From: Planococcus citri
Lineage: Eukaryota > Arthropoda > Insecta > Hemiptera > Pseudococcidae
Assembly (NCBI RefSeq): GCF_950023065.1
Contig: NC_088679.1
Coordinates: 16,244,001 to 16,308,000 of the forward strand
Direction: 5' to 3'
DNA length: 64,000 bases
Below the pieces are notes generated by a model that did not search any database, was not told the origin of the DNA, and was given only the letters and a program-made list of their open reading frames with translations. Positions 11,001-24,741 of this stretch are shown one piece after another. The translations under genes were made by a program, and so were the position numbers. Position 1 is the stretch's first letter. Each line of letters begins with the position of its first letter.

Positions 11001-14000
11001 CAGGCCTTTCTGAAGCCTCCAGCCATATTTTGGTAATAACAGGTTCACAAAAAAGTGCCCTAAAAATCGCCTAAATTAACTTTAGCTCATATAAACGATT
11101 AGGGTTCTTCGTAGATTTAGATTCAAATCCTGAAAGTAGTAAATTCGAGGGTATTTGGAATCCAATCCAATTTTATGATTGACAAAAAGCTCAAAACTGC
11201 TTAAATGTAGGTAAGGATTTTTGCCTTCGAGAAATCAACATTTTTTCGTGAAAAATACTCTTATTTTTTTCGAAAAATTTGTATTTTTACTTCAAAATTA
11301 CAAATTCTTATACCAAAAAATAACGATTTTTCATCATGAAAGTTGAAAAAAATATCTTCTTACCCCCCTCTTTTCTCCCCTCATAGTAGAGTAACCAGAG
11401 ACCATTCGTTGATGCTTTTTTCAACTTTGAGTTAGTTAGACTTATTTTGAGAATTAATCTGAAATTAATTTAATTTCGCAAAATGCCTTCAATAAAAACC
11501 AGAATTAAAATTATGTACTTTTTTTTGGTCACAGAATGAAGCTGAAAATATTCCTTTACCGTCATCGATGCCCGGAGATCGATTCAGGCCCCAAGACAGT
11601 GCCTACGAAGCTCGTAACCTACCAAATGTCTTACGACGAGTCAGCAATCTCTTAGCTTTGAAAAATAAGGTAGGTATTTAATAATCATTCACATTTATTA
11701 AAACGTTTTAAAAAAATATATTCCGATTCATGTGGCTTGAAAAAAAATTGCAGAATTCTCCAGCCTATAAAGATACGAACCTGAAACAATATTGGATGCC
11801 GGATTCGGTCAGTAAAGAATGTTACGATTGTGGCGAAAAATTCACCACGTTCAGAAGACGTCATCATTGTCGAGTCTGCGGACAAATATTTTGCTCGCAA
11901 TGTTGTAATCAAGAAGTACCCGGAAAAATAATAAGATGTTCTGGTAATTTACATAAATATTTTCCGAAATGGATATCGCCATAAAACTCATAGGTAATTG
12001 ATATCTTCGAGTAATAATACGTTTTTTATAATTACACAGGTAACCTCCGCGTATGTACTTATTGCTGCAAAGTTGTATTATCCTACTTGCAATCGGCCGA
12101 TATCGAAGCTGACTTATCAATTGACTTGAAAGCTCTTCAAGATGATCTACAATCTAAATTCGGTTTAGATCATTCTGTCTCGTGCGACGATGATCATTCC
12201 CTCGATACTCTCAGTGTCACTAGTAATTCATCCGATGTCCGTAGAAAAATCTCGGTCGTTTATCAAGAAGAGAAATTCGCCTCCGGAGGGTACTTATCGA
12301 AATAATCAATATTTTTCCAAAAAGCCCTACGACAAAATTAACGAAATTTTTTCTTTTCTTTCAGAATATCCGGCAATTCTAACCGTAATGATCCGGAATC
12401 GTCGAGGAAATCGGAACTTTCCACTTTAAATACGTTATTACAAGAGTTGGTTCTAGGAGACAGTGCCCTGATCACGAGGAATTACACCGTCGAAGGAGGC
12501 ATATGCGAAGGCTGTTTTTGGGGATCTCAATTAATCGACTGGCTCATTAATCAAAGAAAAACATCCTCAAGGTGAATTATAAATTTAAAAATCCTCTGAA
12601 ACAAAATGTTTCCAGTATTTCTAAAAGTGTTGATTTTTTTTGTTTCGTAGAACTCACAGTTTGGCCATTTGTCAAGTTTTATTGGATGCCAATTATATTG
12701 AAAATGTTGGTCAAAAATCGGCCGATTTCATCGACGGTGGAGCTTTGTACAAGTTCTCAGAAAGTGCAGCTGCTCTTATGGAGAAACCCAGAGAAGATCT
12801 GGGTAATTAAATCAATTGATTTGAACAACCGAACGTGAAATGTGTTTTATTCGGGTTATCACGTGTGTTATTTTGCAGGTCACGAGCAGTCTTCCAGTAT
12901 TCCTAAAAGTACGAGTACGTTTTCTCAGTCAGGGTTTCATTTAGATTTAAATATACACGAGAATACTGTCCATATGTCAAGACAGACTACAAAATCATCA
13001 AATGGAAAAGGTCAGAGACTCGAAATATCGATTAAATATTCGTCAGAAGAATTTTAGATGGATTTGGAGTCATTTTTGGCATAAAACATGAAATCGTGTA
13101 ATATTTGTAGGAAAATTTGCATCAGTTTTTGAGAAAAAATAATTCTATTTTAATTTATTTTTAATTCACTTCCGATAATTGGCTAAAAATTGATTGAAAA
13201 TGTTTTTTCGCAGATGGAAAAAAGAGCACATTTTTCACCGGCATCGATGTAGACGAATCTATCAAAAGTTTTATGCAAAAATATCTCGAAATCAGCTCAC
13301 TAAACCCAATTCCTTGGGCTTCGGTTAACGAAAGTCAATTAAGCGAAACAAATAACGAGCTCAATGCTTTTCTGCACCTGAAGTAAGCTTTAATTTAACT
13401 TCAAAGAACTCGATTTCAGATTTGAGATTATTAATGAAAAAATATTCGATTTTCTCAGCGAGAGCTTTCAGCAACATTTACTCAACACAGTTCATCAATT
13501 ATTAGCTGCGGAAAATCTCTCCTTATCGTGGTCAAAAATTATCATCGATTTGGTGGAAAAAGCCTTACGAGAAATAAAAATCGATCTCTACAAAACCGAT
13601 ATCATCAACATTGGCCAGTAAGTTTTTACAATTTTGAATCATTGAATAGATTACAAAATTTCATTCCTAATCCAATTGAATTTTTACAGCTATATTAAAG
13701 TGAAGAAAATTTCGGGCGGTGAACGAAAAGACAGCTGCTTGGTTGCAGGAATCGTTTGCACGAAGAATGTAGCCCATAAAGAGATGAATATCAACCTAAT
13801 TAATCCTCGAATCCTCTTGCTTCAATGCCCCATTGTTTATCAACGTGTCGAAGGAAGATTAATGTCATTAGAACCAGTGATGATGCAGGTATTTTCACCT
13901 CAGAAGTCGACTAGAGTTGTTTAATTGGAAAAATGAACCCATGAATCAGAGTTGAATATCTGGAAATGGTCCAGAGCTTTGGATTTTCTCCAAAATATGC

Positions 14001-17000
14001 AGAAAGACTTTTTTAATTTAATTTTTCGTAAGCTGGATCGAAAGAGCATGTTCTGAAATCCTCACAGCCGGAATTTTTGACACTTGAGTTCATTTTTAGA
14101 TTTAAAATAGATTTTTAAAATTTGAAAAAGATTCAAAATAGCTGCAGTTTTTGTGGTGTTTTTTAAAATTATTAAAAAATCGTCATGAAGCAATTTTTTA
14201 ATTTTTTTTTAATTTTTAAAAATTTGCAAAAAATTTAAAAATGACCTTAAAACCCTATGAAAATTTGGTTACACGTGATTTAAAATATGCTCTTTGGATT
14301 CGACTAAGTTACTTTGAAATCGAAGTGTGTCATTACAAAAAGTTTCCTTGTTGGAGAACGATTCATGGTGGTGGGGGGGGGGGGGGTGCAAATTATCAGC
14401 AATAAACCTCAAATTCTTTCACTTTAAAATTTTAAACTTGAAAATCGTCTCATTGACCTCGAATAATCGATACCTATGATTCCAGGAACAACAATACCTG
14501 CGACATACGGTAGCCAGAATTGCTGCCTTGAAACCGGATCTAGTCTTAGTGCACAGAAACGTCTCTCGTTTAGCCCAAGAGTCTTTGAACGCCCTAAATA
14601 TTACTCTGGTGCTAAACGTAAAAATGCAAGTGATGGAACGAGTCGCCAGATGCACCAATGCTGACATTTTAACAGCGATAGACGCTCATGTCGGTACAAC
14701 TCAATTGGGCACATGCAGATCATTTTATATTCGCGAAATGCCTCTTAAAAATGGTACCCACCTGATTTTTCTCAGTATCTTTTTTTTTTTTGAATCCTAG
14801 AGCAATTAATTTTCACGATCTCGATGCATTTTTTATACCAGGTGGTTCAAAAACACTGATGTTCTTCGAAGGATGCGCCTTTCCCCAATTAGGATGCACG
14901 ATACTGCTCCGCGGAGCCTCCGAATCGGAGCTAAAGAAACTGAAAACCGTCGCAAACGATACGGTCTTCATGTACTATAACGCTAAACTGGAGAAATCAT
15001 TTTTATTAGACGAATTCGCCGAACCACCAACTCTACCATCGTTGACATTCATCGAGGAAATCGTTTCTCCTAAACACGGTTCGTCGAAATTCAACCAGAG
15101 TTTCGATTTATCTCGACGAACTCCAGTCGAAGAGATAAATTTACCGGAAAGTAAACCAGAATCGGCTAAAAGTGAACGCAAGTTTGATCTGGAAGAGAAA
15201 CGTATTTCTGCGAAATCAGTCGTCGATCACGACGATCCATTGCATTTCAATTCGAATATCGACGACGATGATGTATTCTCGCCGAATCAAGATTCCAGTG
15301 ATTTATCGTTCAAGGAAGAACCTCAGCAGCAGAATAAATTTAGGATGGCGTTGCGAGATACGGTGCTTTCTTATTCGCCTTATATCGTCGTATGTTGATT
15401 TTTTCATCATTTTGTACCCTTTTGAGGGGGATAGAGAGCTTTATTAAAGTTATGGGTTTGTTTGCAGTTCAACTTACCGTACCTGGAGACGAAAACTGGA
15501 ATGAATTGCGAGCTTAGGAAGTATTTTCCTGATGAGATTTACCAATCGGCTCATTTCAATAATAAAAGAGACGGAAATCGAGCTATATTGAACGAGAACA
15601 CCGCGTCTTCTAAAACTAACGTAGAGCTGTTTGATGTGAGTTTTTTAAAAAATAATTTCTTTTGATCTTTATAATTTATTTTACTCTGATGTCATTTTAT
15701 ATCTCAATTTTCAGAAAAAACCAGCTCACGAATTAGTTCACGCGAAACTGAAAGACGACGTTGATAGCGAAGAAGTACAAACTATGTTAGCTTTCTACAG
15801 AGCTAAAGGCGGTCGTTATTCTCTAAAAAAGAAAAGTACCACATCGACCTCCGTTCCTCCAAGATCATCAAACGTAGTTAAACCTGTGAATAATGATTTC
15901 CTCGATCCGAGAAATCATCAACGATTACCGGTGTTGTTCTGTAGCTTTTCCAATTTATCGAATAATGCTCCGGAGTTTTGTGTGCATCCTTGGTTAGTAT
16001 TTTTTTGTCTTGTTTATAAATTGTATCGAGGGTTATTTTGATTTTCAAAAAACTCGATGAAATTGAAAAGTCTCATCTCCCTTCTGAAAAATTAAACTAA
16101 AAAAATAAAATAAAACCCATTCATTAAAAATTTCAAAGGATCGAAAAAAAATCAAAAAATGAAATGAAACAAAATTTGTGATTTTATTTTAAATTTGTAG
16201 ATTCTAAATTTAAAAACATCTTTCTTGGCTCTTTAAACTGCCTTGTTCTTTCTGTATTGAATCCCCCTCCTCCTCACAAAAAAAAATCAGAAACATAAAT
16301 AAAGAACAAAAAATGTTTTTAAAAAAATCAAAAAACGTGAAAAAATAGAATTTTAATAAATGTTTAATTTTATTTTAGTGTCAAAATTGCCATAAACAAT
16401 TTTCTTCTCGAGAAAAAATGTTCCTTGGTTTTTGAACTGTGTTGGTCTTTTTGTAGTAAGCCCCTTCCCCCCTCCCATCAAAAAATCAAAAACCATGAAA
16501 ATACGTATAAAACATTTTCAAAAAAAACAAACAAACAAACAAAACTGGTTTTGAAATGTTTAATTTTAATGTCAAAATGGCCTTAATAATCCCATTTCCG
16601 AGAAAAAAATTTTCTTGGCTATGGGAGAAATATTTCGAAGACTTCCGACGTCAAAATCAGGAATTTTCATCTCAAACATTTTTTATCCTTTATTTTCATT
16701 TTTTCCGCAATTTTAGGGGGCCCCAGTGACACATTTTTGGACCTAGCCGATTGAAAAATTGAGCATTATTTTCTTATGAGCTTCCTCTTGAGATGCCACA
16801 CTCTGATTTGAACGGGATCGCGATTTTTAAAAAGAGCATAGTCTTAAACCCCCAAAACCAAATTTTCAGCTACCCAAGTTCATTTTTCGATTTTTGGCGA
16901 ATTTTTGAAAATTCAAAATTGACTGTTTTTGGCGATTTATGTTTTTTTTAAAAAAGTACGTACTTGATCAATAAAAATGGTCAAAATGAGTACCAAAACT

Positions 17001-20000
17001 AATAATAATTACTTAAATCCAAATTTCACCATTTCCAGCCATTCTGCAGCCTCCATCGCGATTTTTCAATTTCTCCAGAATTTTGAATTTTTGCTCCAGA
17101 AGGCGTGAATATGCAGTTGGGCAGCTAAGAATCGAGTTGTGTATTATACTCGACCTGTTTAACGAGTTTATCTACATTTGAGCCGATTTTGGGAGTGACA
17201 CCTCAAAAGTGGCTTTTAGACCAGTTTTTTTTTCAAAAAATTAAAAAATCAAAAAAAATCAAAAGTTTCTCGTTTGTATGGAAATTTTTGAAATTCACGC
17301 GAATCGCTGTATTTTGTCCAAACCTAACCCCCAAATCCAAATTTCACAATTTCCAGCCATTCTGGAGCCTCCATCGCGATTTTCAATTTCTCCAGAATAT
17401 TGAATTTGCTCCAGAAGGCGTGAATATGCAGTTGGGCAGCTAAAAATCGAGTTGTGCATTATACTGGAACTGTTTAACGAGTTTACCTACATTTGAGCCG
17501 ATTTTGGGAGTGACACATCAAGAGTGTTTTTTTGGCAAGCTTTTTTCAAAATTAAAAAATCCAAAAAATCAAAAGATAACCTTTTGTGAGGAAATTTTTG
17601 AAATTTGCGCCAATCGCTGTATCTTGTCCGTAACTAACCCCCCAACTCAAAATTTCGCAATTTCCAGCCATTCTGGAGCCTCCAGCACGATTTTCAATTT
17701 CTACAGAATTTTGAATTTGCAACAGAAGGCGTGAATATGAAGTTAGGCAGCTAAAAATCGAGTTGTATATTACACTCGACCTGTTTAACGAGTTCATCCA
17801 CATTTGAGCCGATTTTGGAAGTGACATCTCAAGAGTGGTTTTTTGACCAGCTTTTTTCAAAATTAAAAAATCCAAAAAATCAAACGACAACCTATTGTGA
17901 GGAAATTTTTGAAATTCGCTCAAATCGACGTATTTCTTCAAGAAGTAGCCCCTGGAGCGCATATTCTACCATTTCCAGCCGTTTTGAAGCGAGAGTGGCA
18001 CCTCAAAAAACCAATTTTGAGGTGTCACTCTCAAAATCGGCTCAAATGTGGATAAACTTGTTAAACTGGCCGAGTATAATACACTACTCGATTTTTAGCT
18101 GCCCAACTGTATATTCACGCCTTCTGGAGCAAATTCAAAATTCTGGAGAAATTGAAAAATCGCGCTGGAGGCTCCAGAATGGCTGGAAATTGTGAAATTT
18201 GGGTTTGGGGGGTTAGGTTTGGACAAAATACAGCGATTCACGTGAATTTCGAAAATTTCCACACAAACGGGAAACTTTTGATTTTTTGGATCTTTTAATT
18301 TTTTGAAAAATGTGGTCAAAAAGCCACTTTTGAGGTGTCACTTTCAAAATCGGCTCAAATGTGGATAAACTTGTTAAACAGGTCGAGTGTAATGTACAAC
18401 TCGATTTTTAGCTGCCGAACTGCATATTCTTGCCTTTTGGAGGTAATTCAAAATTCTGAAAAAATTGAAAAATTGCGCTGGAGGCTCCAGAATGGCTGGA
18501 AATGGTGAAATTTGGATTTGGGTAATTAGTATTAGTTTTGGGACTTATTTTGACCATTTTTATTGATCAAGTACGTACTTTTTTAAAAAAAGCATAAATC
18601 GCCAAAAACAGTCAATTTCGAATTTTCAAAAATTCGCCAAAAATCGAAAAATGAACTTGGGTAGCTGAAAATTTGGTTTTGGGGGTTTAACACTATGCTC
18701 TTTCCAAAAATCGCGGTCCCGTTCAAATCGGAGTGTGACAACTCAAGAGGTTCCCTTGTTAGATTCCCTAAAAAAAAATCATTAAAATCACACTTTTTCT
18801 CACGTTCAGCGAGTAATTTCAGTTTTTCGTCTACTAATCATTTGTACACATATCTAATTTTTTGTACTTTCATCTGTTTTAAATCAGGATCGTGAACATG
18901 GACTTCTACGGTTGCAACGATATCCCGCTGGGCAACTTTTTGGAAAAATATTGCTTCAGGAAATCGTACATTTGCCCTTCGGAGACCTGCGATACCTCGA
19001 TGATCGATCACGAAAGACGTTTCGTCCATGATACCGGTTGCGTCCATATTGTTTTAAGAGAATTGAACTCGTTACCAGAAAAAAAGTTACCCATTTTGGT
19101 GTGGAGCAGTTGCACTATTTGTAAACTGGTACGAAAAATCTACATCCTACTTTTCTTCTCAAGGCAGAATAAGAACTGAAAAGTGTAACTGATCCGGAGT
19201 GATATTGATGTGTTTTTTGTTTAGACTACGCCTATTTCCGCCATGTCCAGTGATACGTGGAGTCTTTCGTTTGCCAAATATTTAGAATTAAGGTTTCACG
19301 CCGGTAAATACACGAGCAGAGTTGATGGCGCTTGTGAGCATTCCCTGCATCATGATTATTGCCAGTATTTTTATTATAAAAATATCATCGCTACTTTTAA
19401 GTAAGTGAATTCAATTCTTAGACGAGGAGACGTGAAGATTCAGTGTGGAATAATAATTGATGAATTACGTAATATTTCAGATACACGGACATTCCACTTT
19501 GGGAGCTTTCATTACCTCCTAAAATTTTAAAAATTCATCCTACCCGAGTACCAATACCCGTTGTAATGGAGCAAGTCAAAGAATGGGCTGTAATGGGACA
19601 CGAATTATTTAGTTCGATTTTGGAAAAATTATGTTTGCTCGATTACGACGATAGTAAGTTTGACTCATTGATTTAGATTATTCATTATCATTCGTTCGAT
19701 TTAATGTAATGTTTGATTTTTTTTCTATTCAGTCAAAATGATTCAAAGTTTGAAGAAACATTTGAGCGATCAGCAAGCGATATTTAAGCAGAAAGTAGAC
19801 GATATTCAAGTCATTCTTACGTCTCCTTCTTTAGACGATGACTTGGACGATGGTAAGAGAGGAAAATTATCAACAGGATGTTAAAAAAAAATAATGATAC
19901 ATGATTTGTTTTTATTTTATAGAAAATATCCAAAAAGATCATAAACTAGAAGATTCTGTCGTTCTGATGAAGAAATTGGTCGCTGAAGCTCTATCACGTT

Positions 20001-23000
20001 GGAATAGTCTGCTAGCCAGATTAGAATCTCAAAAAAAGGATAACAGACAGAAAACCAAATCCACTTCCAGCGATGTCAAGGATAATGTATGACGCTTTAA
20101 TTTTGTTATTTGTACCTTTTTTTTTTTTTTTTTGCTAAAATAATACGTGTTTTTTTTACAGATTCCATCGTCACTGAATAGTTCTGTTATCGAAGACTCT
20201 TCAAGTAAACGAGACTCGAAAGACGAATCCATCCTTTCGGAGGATAGCGATATTCAAGATTTGGGTCATCCGGTGCCATACAGAAGTGATAATTCAGAGT
20301 GTAAACCTAGTGCTAATCGTTCTGCTGTCGATATTTGTAAGTGTTCAGAAATGGTATTATTTTTCAAAAAAAAACCATTCAAAAGTTGGATTAAAATCTA
20401 TTTATTTTTATTATTTTGAAAAAACTTGAATCGACGTTTAAAAAAGTAGATATTGAATTTTGATTTTTTTTTACAGACGATGGTCCTTTAAACCAATCCG
20501 TCAACGTATCATCATCCAACGAAACATTGAGTAATATTTCGCAAAATCAAACACCCGATAAAATCACCATGAAGACCTTACTGTCTCAATTGTTACCGAA
20601 TACTTTTCAAAATAATCCGTCGTTGTTATCGGTGAGAAATTTAATCATTTTTGATACTCTTCGATGAAATCTCGTACTAAAAAAATGCTAGTTTCTAAAT
20701 AAACTTCTTGAATTTTACAGAATCCGATCAATACTGATGAGCATTATTTACTCAACGTCACGTGTACTATTCCCATTGTTGTGTATGAAACCGAGCCTAG
20801 TTCAATTATTGCCTGTGCCTTGGCAACATTCCAGTATCAGAATCTTCTGGATGAGATCAATAAGTCAACGAGTGTCGGAACTGAACAATCGAACAAGTAC
20901 TGAAAACAATTTTTTTGTTACGATTTGTCTCAAAGTTCTAAAACGAATCGCTTGTGAACTTTTCATCGAACGAATAAAATCTGTAAATTCAAAGATTTCC
21001 GAAGGAAGGGTGCCCTTTTTCAAAAGGGTAAGAATTTTGAAATTGAAAAAAAAGAAAAAATCGAAATTACTCCATCGCATTCTGCTCATTAGTTAAATTT
21101 TAGTGATGCATGAACGATTCATTCAATTCTCCATCTGGGTGTCGAGAAAAAAATCCGACTCTTGAAAAAGGGGTTGTTCGATTTTTTTAATCAAAATAAT
21201 ACTCTACGAATCAAAACTTTGATGTCAAATCGTATTTCAAGTATAATTTTTACAATGGTTCTTTAATATTCATTTCCTTTAATACGTGTTGTATTTTTTA
21301 ATTTTAGAATATCAAAAAAAGAAAGCTCCGATGGTATTTCTACAAGCTCAGCTTCAGAAACTGTTCAAATGACCGAAAGCGACGATTCGATTAAATTAGA
21401 TGCCACTGATGATTCTAAGTCAAAATCTGCTAAAACCAATGACGCTTATCATATCGAAGTAAGAATTTGTTTTAAAATATTGATGACATTTTTTACATTA
21501 CATTTTCATTTTTATTTATATTTTTCTGGTTTTCTTGTATTCATCGTTCCTCATCCAAATATTCTACGTGTACGTTTGTGTTGTTATTTTGCAGATCCAG
21601 TTCAACGATTCGACAGCTAGTTTCAATGTCAAAGTTTATTTCGCTCAGCAGTTTAAAGATCTTCGTAGTTTGGTGTTTCCCAGCGGAGAAGAAGCTTATA
21701 TTAGATCTTTATCTAGATGTATTCACTGGAACGCTCACGGTGGTAAATCTGGCTCGATGTTCTGCAAAACCAAAGGTAAAATTAATCAAGGAATTGTGCC
21801 ATCAAACACTATATAGGAGGAACCCAATTATCAATTTTTTTTCAAGTTTAATTGTAAATGGGAAAAATTGTTGTGAAGTGAAAAAATTATTTTTGAAAAG
21901 TGGTCAAAATTAGAGTTCAGGTTTTGAAATTTTGAAAAAAAATGCAAGGATTTTCTGTGAGCGTTTTACTCAAGCGAATTTATTTCGATTTCTTTCTATT
22001 ACTCTATTTTTATTTTTATTTGGGGGGAGGGGGGCAGAGGATGCATAAAAAATGTTAATGTCCTTAATGTTTTTCAACTTCGTATTTTCGTCAAGTATTT
22101 TTTTTTCATTATTTATTTATTTATTTATTCATTTCAAGAATTTGAATCATCAACAAAGGAGGATCTATGTCACAAAAATGTTTAAATCGGACCAAAATTT
22201 CTGGCTCTAAAATATTCATTCTTCGATTTTTGAAAATTTTTAATAAAATTTCTTTGGGCTAAAAATGAGTGGAAATTAAAATTTTACCAAATTGACCTAG
22301 CGGGCTGCTATTTGGTTTGTGCCCTATTCTTGGCCTCTCGAGTCGATTGGTGATGGTTTCAAACCGTTCTAAAGCCTATAGCAGATTTTGATTTTTTTCA
22401 TTTTGTAAAAAAAAAAATTACTCGAAAAAATGGGTTTGAACCAGCATAAAAATGATTTGAAAATATCTACCTAAATCGATCATATAGGTCACAAAGATGG
22501 GTAAATCTGAGTTTGCAGGTGCTGAATTTCATTTTCACTCCACTTACAGCATTTTTTCGAAAACTGGATAATCTAAAAATCCGCTGGAGGCTACAGAATG
22601 GTTCGGAACCGTCACCAATCGACTTGGGAGGTCTAAAATAGGGTACAATCCAAATTTTAGCTTTCTGGGTCACTTTGGTAAAATTTCGATTCTCTCTCAT
22701 TTTTAGTCCAAAAAATGTTTAAAAATTCGCCAAAAATTAAGAAATTAATTTCAGCAGCTGAAATTTTGACTGATGGTGCATTTTGGAATTGGAGTCCGGT
22801 TCAAAAATTTTGATTTCCTTGTTAGTGATTATTGAGATGAGATAAAAATGAATATCAACTTTGAAACCATTTTTTCACCAGATGTTTTAAAAATCATTAC
22901 ACAACAATTTTTTGCTGTTCTTTATCAAATTTTCAAACAAATTGAAAATCTACCCTCTTTATTGAATACCATGTTGAAAAAAATTTTGTTTCAATCTAAT

Positions 23001-23870
23001 TTATGTATTTTTTTTTTTTGTGTAGATGACAGATTTATTTTGAAAGAAATGGGTCGATTGGAAATCCAGCCTTTCATAGAATTCGCTCCTCACTACTTCA
23101 ACTTCATCCAAACCTGTTACTCTAACCACCAACCAACCCTTTTGGGTAAAATTGTCGGCGTTTACCGAGTCAAATATAAAAACAATATCTCAAATTTACT
23201 AGTCATGGAGAATTTATTCTACACGAGGGATATTATTCGCAAATTTGATCTCAAAGGATCTGTTCGAAATAGATTAGTCGATACTCAAACTTGCGCCGAA
23301 GGAGAATTAGTCCTTTTGGACGAAAACCTAATCAATAGTAAGTTATTGTACCTACTTTGAAATTTTAAATACGATGTGTTCTGATTTTTTTATAATACTT
23401 AATCGTCTCGTGGAATTATTTTGCAGTGACCTGCGAATCACCATTGTACGTTTATCCTCATTCGAAAACTGTACTGATGCAAGCCATCAACAATGACGTC
23501 ACATTTTTAGCAAATCAATCGGTGATGGACTACTCGCTACTGGTCGGATTAGATGAAGGTTCCCAAGAATTAGTTGTCGGAATTATAGGTAAGCTTTTTC
23601 ACATCTACATAATATATATATGGCTGATTGTGAGTGTTTTCTGGAAATCTGTAACATTGCTTTCATTTTTCAGACTATATACGAACTTTTACCTGGGATA
23701 AAAAATTGGAAACGTTTGTCAAGAAATCGGGTATTTTAGGAGGGCAAGGAAAGCTACCTACCATCGTATCACCGGAAAAGTACAAAAGTAGATTTATCAC
23801 GGCTATGCATAAATATTTCTTCGCTGTTCCTGATCAATGGCTGGGCCTTGGAAGAGGATTCGATTATTGA
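8033..23870 (+). CDS. PIKfyve: PIKfyve / Fab1 phosphatidylinositol-3-phosphate 5-kinase
   Basis: Complete gene for the endosomal kinase that makes PI(3,5)P2 from PI3P. I resolved 28 coding exons with GT-AG borders and one continuous frame (5460 nt, 1819 aa, close to fly Fab1): 8033-8144, 8972-9081, 11535-11669, 11754-11943, 12040-12289, 12365-12571, 12651-12802, 12879-13010, 13214-13382, 13459-13617, 13690-13888, 14486-14753, 14842-15389, 15468-15635, 15715-15992, 18888-19128, 19225-19400, 19481-19653, 19733-19852, 19923-20086, 20162-20336, 20477-20631, 20721-20896, 21308-21458, 21595-21775, 23026-23337, 23427-23588, 23674-23870. The FYVE finger (about 131-202) has 'RRHHCR' at 154-159. The DEP domain lies at about 285-380. 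The chaperonin-like region (about 470-720) includes 'FFEGC..LGCTILLRG'. The PIP-kinase domain (about 1530-1810) has 'GGKSGS', 'DLKGSVRNR' and 'MDYSLLVG' (1734-1741). All key motifs look intact. The large introns (2, 15, 25) host repeats. Confidence 0.95.
9445..10068. mobile_element. C-rich-TIR foldback element in PIKfyve intron 2
   Basis: Inverted arms run about 9445-9533 and 9982-10068. Each reads inward from 'gggggcccc' through 'aattgcacc', a 'gatcctcc' block and 'ttaaaggggg' to 'tcctaaggaacatttctag'. The interior carries 'aaatggcggccatt' and 'gattgacaggtcagc' followed by two CTGGAGCCTCCAG-type cores. The same interior recurs at about 60530-60610 (inverted) and 61620-61690, so this is one family with the elements near 59652 and 61503. 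No transposase is seen and no target-site duplication was resolved. Confidence 0.65.
10500..11060. repeat. Diverged CTGGAGCCTCCAG repeat copies in PIKfyve intron 2
   Basis: Two more repeat segments are centred near 10715 ('gttctggagcctccagc') and 11015 ('ttctgaagcctccagcc'). They are flanked by the usual 'cgatttttggtgaattttt' and 'tcaaaatttcaccgaaatt' blocks. They appear to be degraded single arms of the foldback families seen elsewhere. The rest of this 2.45-kb intron is AT-rich with nothing recognisable. Confidence 0.5.
14373..14386 (+). repeat. G-homopolymer run in PIKfyve intron 11
   Basis: Fourteen consecutive G residues about 100 bp upstream of exon 12. Such a run is prone to length error and could form a quadruplex-like structure in RNA. 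No function can be inferred. Confidence 0.8.
16777..18758. mobile_element. PIF/Harbinger-like foldback element with internal ~315-bp tandem repeat, PIKfyve intron 15
   Basis: A 2-kb inverted repeat. The left end (diverged) reads 'tgagcttcctcttgag' and the right end is the complement of 'CAAGGGAACCTCTTGAG'. Both are flanked by TTA (16774-16776 and 18759-18761), a TWA-type duplication typical of PIF/Harbinger elements. Inside the left arm are three direct units of about 315 bp (cores near 17036, 17353 and 17665) and the start of a fourth. The sequence then reverses near 18003 and runs back through two units to the right end. Each unit has a CTGGAGCCTCCA core, 'ctccagaaggcgtgaatatg', 'gttgggcagctaaaaatcga' and 'gagccgattttgggagtg'. 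No transposase ORF is present. Related single arms occur at 44704 and 52425, with a degraded copy near 25012. Confidence 0.7.
22170..22790. repeat. Foldback repeat in PIKfyve intron 25
   Basis: The left arm (about 22190-22390) contains 'ttaccaaattgacctag', 'gccctattcttggcctc' and 'gtcgattggtgatggtttc'. The right arm (about 22575-22790) is its reverse complement. A CTGGAGGCTACAG core lies near 22572. The arms share their 'caaattgacctag' and 'ccctattttcgacctg' blocks with the repeats at 9790 and 61850, so it belongs to the same broad family. Exon 26 begins about 235 bp further on. Confidence 0.6.
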
Positions 23871-24741
23871 TGCACTTTGTGATCTTTCATGTTACCATTT
23901 TTCTTACTCGCATTTTATACATATAAAAATTTTAACATTTTGAAAATTTTAAATTACTTATATTTTCATGTCCATTTTTGATTAAAATTCGTGTTGCATG
24001 AAGGTATTTTGTCGATGTTTTTTTCATTTTTGTAACACCAGGTACCTATTATTTAACTGGAATTACTCCTATGATGTCTTATGTCGTACTGGTACTGGTA
24101 TGGTACAGCATTTATTCTGTTTGCTTCAAAATCACTCTAGACGTAACTTTTATGAAAATTGGACGTGATTTTATGTAAATTCGGCAGATTTTCAACCTTA
24201 AATTCATTTGGATGTCATTGAAAATTTATAATAGCTTTGAACTACTTTTTTAATTGCCATTAGCAATTAGTTGCTCAACTTTTTAAAAATGTAGATAAAA
24301 AATGATTGGCTGAAAGGTGAAGAGAATGAAGAGAAGGCAGGCTTAGAGGCAGGAAAAAGATCATTCTTGGATACACATACATACCTATTTACAATTACAG
24401 CGAATCTTGAAACTTCTTTCATCTTTTTTGCGTAAATTTTTTGAGCAAATAAAACTTTATTCTTCATTCTAGGTAATGATTTTACAACCTGTTAATCTTA
24501 CCTAAACACTCAAATTTATAGATACCTATACCAAGATGATGAATTGATGACTTATGAATCATTTTTGTCGAGTTTTTTATTTTGTTCATCGTGGGATTTA
24601 AATTGTATATGCGCAAGGAGGCATTAAAACACTGATAAAAGCGATTGAATAAATAGAACGCCGAATTTTCGTTTTCCCTCAATCCTTAGCTAATTCATGA
24701 ACGTGTGCCATCTTGACCAACTCAGTTTTTCAACATCAAAC
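23871..24741. other. PIKfyve 3' flank
   Basis: Contains the 3' UTR and AT-rich intergenic DNA. Short minus-strand ORFs at 24267-24467 and 24482-24682 have no recognisable features. An arthropod-type initiator (TCAGTT) at 24722-24727 lies 15 bp before the next ATG. Confidence 0.5.
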
